The notes beneath the pieces are model-generated. The model searched no databases. It was not told the DNA's origin and saw nothing but the letters and a program-made list of their open reading frames with translations. Of a stretch of DNA of 64,000 nucleotides, positions 60,401-64,000 are shown piece by piece. This DNA is from Mycogone perniciosa (taxonomy: Eukaryota; Ascomycota; Sordariomycetes; Hypocreales; Hypocreaceae). The position numbers and the translations under genes are program-made. The stretch is from positions 1 to 64,000 of the forward strand of contig JAOALB010000163.1 of NCBI GenBank assembly GCA_025331125.1. Direction: 5' to 3'. Position 1 is the stretch's first letter; each line of letters opens with the position of its first letter.

Positions 60401-63400
60401 ATAAGCTAATAAAAAGAACTAAAAAAGTTACCTTTAGTTTAATTATAGAAATAATCTACCTAGGAATATAATATAAATAAAGTAAAGGGAAGGATAAATA
60501 AATTTAAAAAATAATTGCCTTTTTATAGAAAGCATTGAATAATATTAATGAAATATTTAAAATAAAAAGCTTTAAAACAGTAGTGTTACTAAAACAACTA
60601 TAGAATATCTTTAAAGAATACTAAAAGTATAATAAGCTATTTAAGGAAATACTTAATATAAAGCTATTAGAATATAGTTGATAGGACTATATAATTAAAT
60701 TTAAAAATAATACCAGCACTATCTTCTATAAAATTTATAATCTAAATAAAAAAAAGCTTAAAAGCTTATGCGATTATTTAAATAATATATTAGCTAAAGG
60801 ATATATTTAACCCTCTTTATTAAAAGCAGGCTATTTTATTATATTTATATTAAAGAAAAAAGGTAAATTACAGTTAATTATAAACTATTAATAGTTTAAT
60901 AAAGCTACTATTAAAGATAAAACTCTACTACTATTAATTATAGAATTATAAAATAGACTATATAGGAAAAAGTAGTTTATAGCGCTAGATTTTAAAGGCG
61001 GTTATAACTTTATTTAAATTAAAGAAAGATATAAATAGATAACTGCCTTTTAAATTAAGTATAGCTTATTTATATACTTAATTATACCTTTTAGCTTTAT
61101 TAACACTCTCGCAATATTTTAAAAAATAATTAATAATATATTAAAAGAGTACTCTAATATCTTTATAATTATTCACTTAAACAAAATCTTAATCTTTTTA
61201 AATACCTTTAAAGAATATAAAGTATATATTTATAAAGTATTATAAATACTATAAAATACTAAACTATTTATAAAACTTAAGAAATGCAAATTCTATATAT
61301 GGAAAGTTACCTTTTTAAAGTATATTATTACCTTTAAAGAGATTTATATAGATTTATTAAAAATATTAATAGTAAAAGACTAGCCTATATTTATAATAGT
61401 TAAAGAAGTTTAAAGCTTTTTAAAAGTTGCTAACCATCATTAACAATTTATTAAAAATTATAAAAGTATTATATAAACTCTTTATAAACTTCTAAAAAGA
61501 AATTAAAAGTTTTTATAAGTATTAAATATATAAAATGCCTTCAATAAATTTAAGCAGCTTATTTTAAAAAAACCTATCTTTATTATATTTAACTTATTTA
61601 AAAAAATAAAAGTCGAAATAAATACTTTTAACTTTACTATAAAAGCTTAATTTAATTAAAAAAATAAAATAGTAAATTATACCCTATTACTTTTAATTTT
61701 TAAGCACTATATAGTATAGAATTAAACTATCCGATATATAATAAAGAATTCTTTACTATTATTCTTATATTTAAAGAATAGCAATATTATTTATTAAAAA
61801 GAATATATAAGGTTAAGGTATATATTAACTATAAAAATATTATATATTTCGCGATAGTTTAATAACTCTTTAAAACGCGAATCTATTATATAAAATACCT
61901 TTTAAAATTTAATTGTATTTTAATTTACTAGAAAAGATTTAAAAATAAATAAATAAATGCACTTAGCAGATAAATTAACTTTAATTAAAGAAAGATTAAG
62001 TATACTAAGCAGATCTTAAAATAAACTTTTAAAAGATATTATTAATAAATAGCATTTTAAGCTATATATAAGGTATTTAATAATAATACTATACTTTAAT
62101 ATATTAAAAAGCATTATATTATTTAAGATAATAATAGATTGTTAAAATATATAGAGTTTAATAATAAAGGAATTTAATAATAAAATAAAAACATTTAAAT
62201 TTTAAATAAACTAAAAGAATATAGTTATAGAAGTTTATTAATACCTAGTATATAAATGTAAAGGTATTTGCAAAAGCTGCAAGTAGGTTTAAAGGTATTT
62301 TAAGTTTTAAGGATTTAAAAGAATAATGCAAGATATTATTTTTTATTATATAACTTATAAAATAGTTAAACCTTTAAAATATAAACTATACAGTAAACTT
62401 CAACCTTTACTAATACTAGAATAACTATAAGAGTTAATTTTATTAGACTTTATTATTAAACTATTATTATCTATTAAACTAGAAATAAAGATTAAATATA
62501 ATAATATTTTAATAATTATAGACTAATTTACTAAATACTTTTACTTCCTTTTATATAAGGAAGTAATAGATATAGAAATACTAGTTTATATATTTTTGCA
62601 ATTTATTATAGTTAATTATATTATGCTAGCTAAAAGTATTTTTAATTAAAAATTAACTTTTACATTTAAATTCTAATAAGTATTTATAAATTAATTAAGT
62701 ATAAACTATAAGTTTAATACTATATACTATTTATAGATAAATAGATAGATAAAATGCATTAATTAGGTTATTAAAGTTTATTTAAAAAGTTGTATTAACT
62801 TTAACTAAAATAATTAAGTAAAGAAGTTATTAATTATATAAATATTCTATAATAGCGATTTTTTAAAGTTAATTAGACTTAGCTTTATATATATTAACTA
62901 TACCTTTATACTAGATATATATAAAGCGTTAAAGAAAGGCCTATATATTAATAAAGTATAAATTAAAGCTAAAGATATAAAGCAGTTATATAAAGAAATG
63001 CAGGTATACCTTTACTTTATATAAAATAAAATAAAGAAGTATATTAATAAATATAAATTAAAGGGACTAATCTTTAAAGAGGGAGATATAGTTTATTTAT
63101 ACTATTATTCGCTAATAAAAAAGATTGCGAATATTAAAATCATGCAATTAAGCGATAAATTAAATTTTAAGAAACTTAGACTTTATTTAATTAAAAAGGT
63201 TATTTTAAAAGTTACTTATAAATTTACATTACTAGACAGTACTTAAACTTACTTAATATTTTATATTTTACTATTTAAAATAGTATTATAAAATAAATTA
63301 AAAAATAGATTAATTATAAATTAAATTAAGGTTTTAGCAGTTAAAAAAGAATATAAAGTCGATAAAGTTAAGGCTATAAAAGCAGATAACAATAAACGCT

Positions 63401-63490
63401 AATACCTAGTTAAATAGAAAAACTATAGAGAGGAATATAACTTTTAAGAACCTATATAACATTTAAAGAATGCCTTAATAAAACTTTAAT
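57450..63490 (+). pseudogene. Gypsy-C gag-pol with chromodomain, stop-ridden
   Basis: Plus-strand order: gag to about 58500 with a zinc knuckle at 58375-58421 (CYNYNKLGYILKDY, where three of four zinc ligands of the CCHC box have become Tyr by G-to-A or C-to-T); retropepsin at about 60020-60060 ('IDSRVIGNFI', the catalytic Asp-Ser kept); RT at about 60780-61380 ('LDFKGGYNFI', 'IIPFSFINTLAIF' and 'HLNKILIF', where Asp-Asp is Asn-Lys); RNase H at about 61540-61870; integrase at about 62280-63170 ('CINQVIKVYL' fits the TERVNQVLEQYL region); chromodomain at 63340-63480 ('EYKVDKVKAIK', 'YLVKQKNY', 'HLKNA'). 58500-60000 is coding-like but not identified. The element once integrated into heterochromatin by its chromodomain. 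Confidence 0.8.
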
Positions 63491-63499
63491 ACTTCTATT

Positions 63500-64000
63500 A
63501 AAGTTTAAATCTCCCAGTAAAGGGTTACTAAATATCGCGTTTTAATTAAGTATATCTATATTACTAGAAGACTAAATATTAATAACAGCCTTTAACTTAG
63601 CGCGCTTAAACTTATTTAACTTATCTAATAAATTAACGCTATAATGCAATATCTTAACTCTACGCGACTATATTTATAACTGCTGCTCGCGAAAATAACC
63701 TAATCGCGCAAAACGTTTATTTATTAAAGCAGTTAACACTATTATCTATTACTGCTATTTTAATAACTAATGCTTAATAGCGCGCTCTTTATTTTTAATA
63801 CACTCCTTTTAGCCGCTAAATAATATATTATAAATATTAAAGATAACCTATAATAAACTAAAGAGGATATATATTAGCCGCTAAAAAGATACTATTTCTA
63901 TTATATATCTTGCCTTAATAGGTATACTCCTTATAACAAAAATAGCCTATAGCTATTTTACAGGAAATACTATACTTTTTACAAGATAAATACAGTATAA
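63500..64000 (+). other. Coding-like tail after the Gypsy-C chromodomain
   Basis: The plus strand has a phase rich in Thr, Gln, Leu and Tyr codons, interrupted only by TAA/TAG at sites that look like former CAA/CAG. G+C is higher than in the rest of the element (cgcgcttaa, ctacgcgac). It may be an additional C-terminal extension or second frame upstream of the 3' LTR. Confidence 0.35.

Larger units (their letters stand above)
56892..64000 (+). mobile_element. Ty3/gypsy chromodomain element Gypsy-C, cut by the window edge
   Basis: A 467-bp 5' LTR is followed by gag, protease, RT, RNase H, integrase and chromodomain in gypsy order on the plus strand. The 3' LTR was not reached. All frames carry RIP-type stops. 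Confidence 0.88.

Noticed and set aside
1..64000. Mitochondrial DNA as the explanation for the low G+C
   Set aside because: There are no mitochondrial genes, rRNA or tRNA, and the A/T excess comes with TpA gain and CpA loss within nuclear-type LTR elements.

Overview
The window looks like chromosomal DNA of a filamentous ascomycete (Pezizomycotina) that carries out repeat-induced point mutation (RIP). The first ~590 bases have balanced composition and hold the N-terminus of one apparently intact gene, read on the minus strand off the left edge. From ~590 to the end the sequence becomes extremely AT-rich (by eye roughly a fifth G+C, not computed). TpA is in large excess and CpA/TpG are nearly absent inside repeats, while CpG, CpT and CpC survive. 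That pattern is diagnostic of CpA-to-TpA RIP. Apart from the edge gene I see no host gene.

The AT-rich part is a graveyard of retrotransposons, all broken by transition mutations and in-frame stops. Three nearly complete copies of one Ty1/copia element (274-bp LTRs, all on the minus strand) lie at 3776-10752 (target-site duplication AATTG), 24511-38420, and 40095-47002 (duplication TTAAA). A fourth 5'-end fragment lies at 53970-54650. Copy 2 is split by a Ty3/gypsy chromodomain element (Gypsy-B, minus strand, 25852-32453, 162-bp LTRs, duplication ATTAC). A second chromodomain gypsy element (Gypsy-A, plus strand) occupies ~12650-19050. A third (Gypsy-C, plus strand, 467-bp 5' LTR at 56892-57358) runs off the right edge. 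A short LTR-flanked element without coding capacity (19975-21998) carries a ~440-bp higher-order tandem repeat and lies beside an older, different copia reverse-transcriptase remnant (22040-22460, minus).

Smaller items are a 142-bp hairpin element flanked by TA (12416-12557), a 76-bp solo LTR with a perfect 5-bp duplication and almost no RIP (50872-50947), a mutated relative of it at 56590-56667, a ~410-bp dispersed repeat (1425-1835 and 48315-48730), micro- and minisatellites, and long stretches of older AT-rich sequence in which I recognise nothing.

I found no convincing new biological system. The most interesting items are a reading frame antisense to the copia element whose ends and phase are kept in all three copies, the half-tRNA type primer-binding site of that element, the unmutated solo LTR, and the way sequences without CpA/TpG (Pro/Thr repeats, purine tracts, G runs) stand out as unmutated islands. 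Domain limits inside degraded elements are approximate because they were read by eye from stop-ridden translations.
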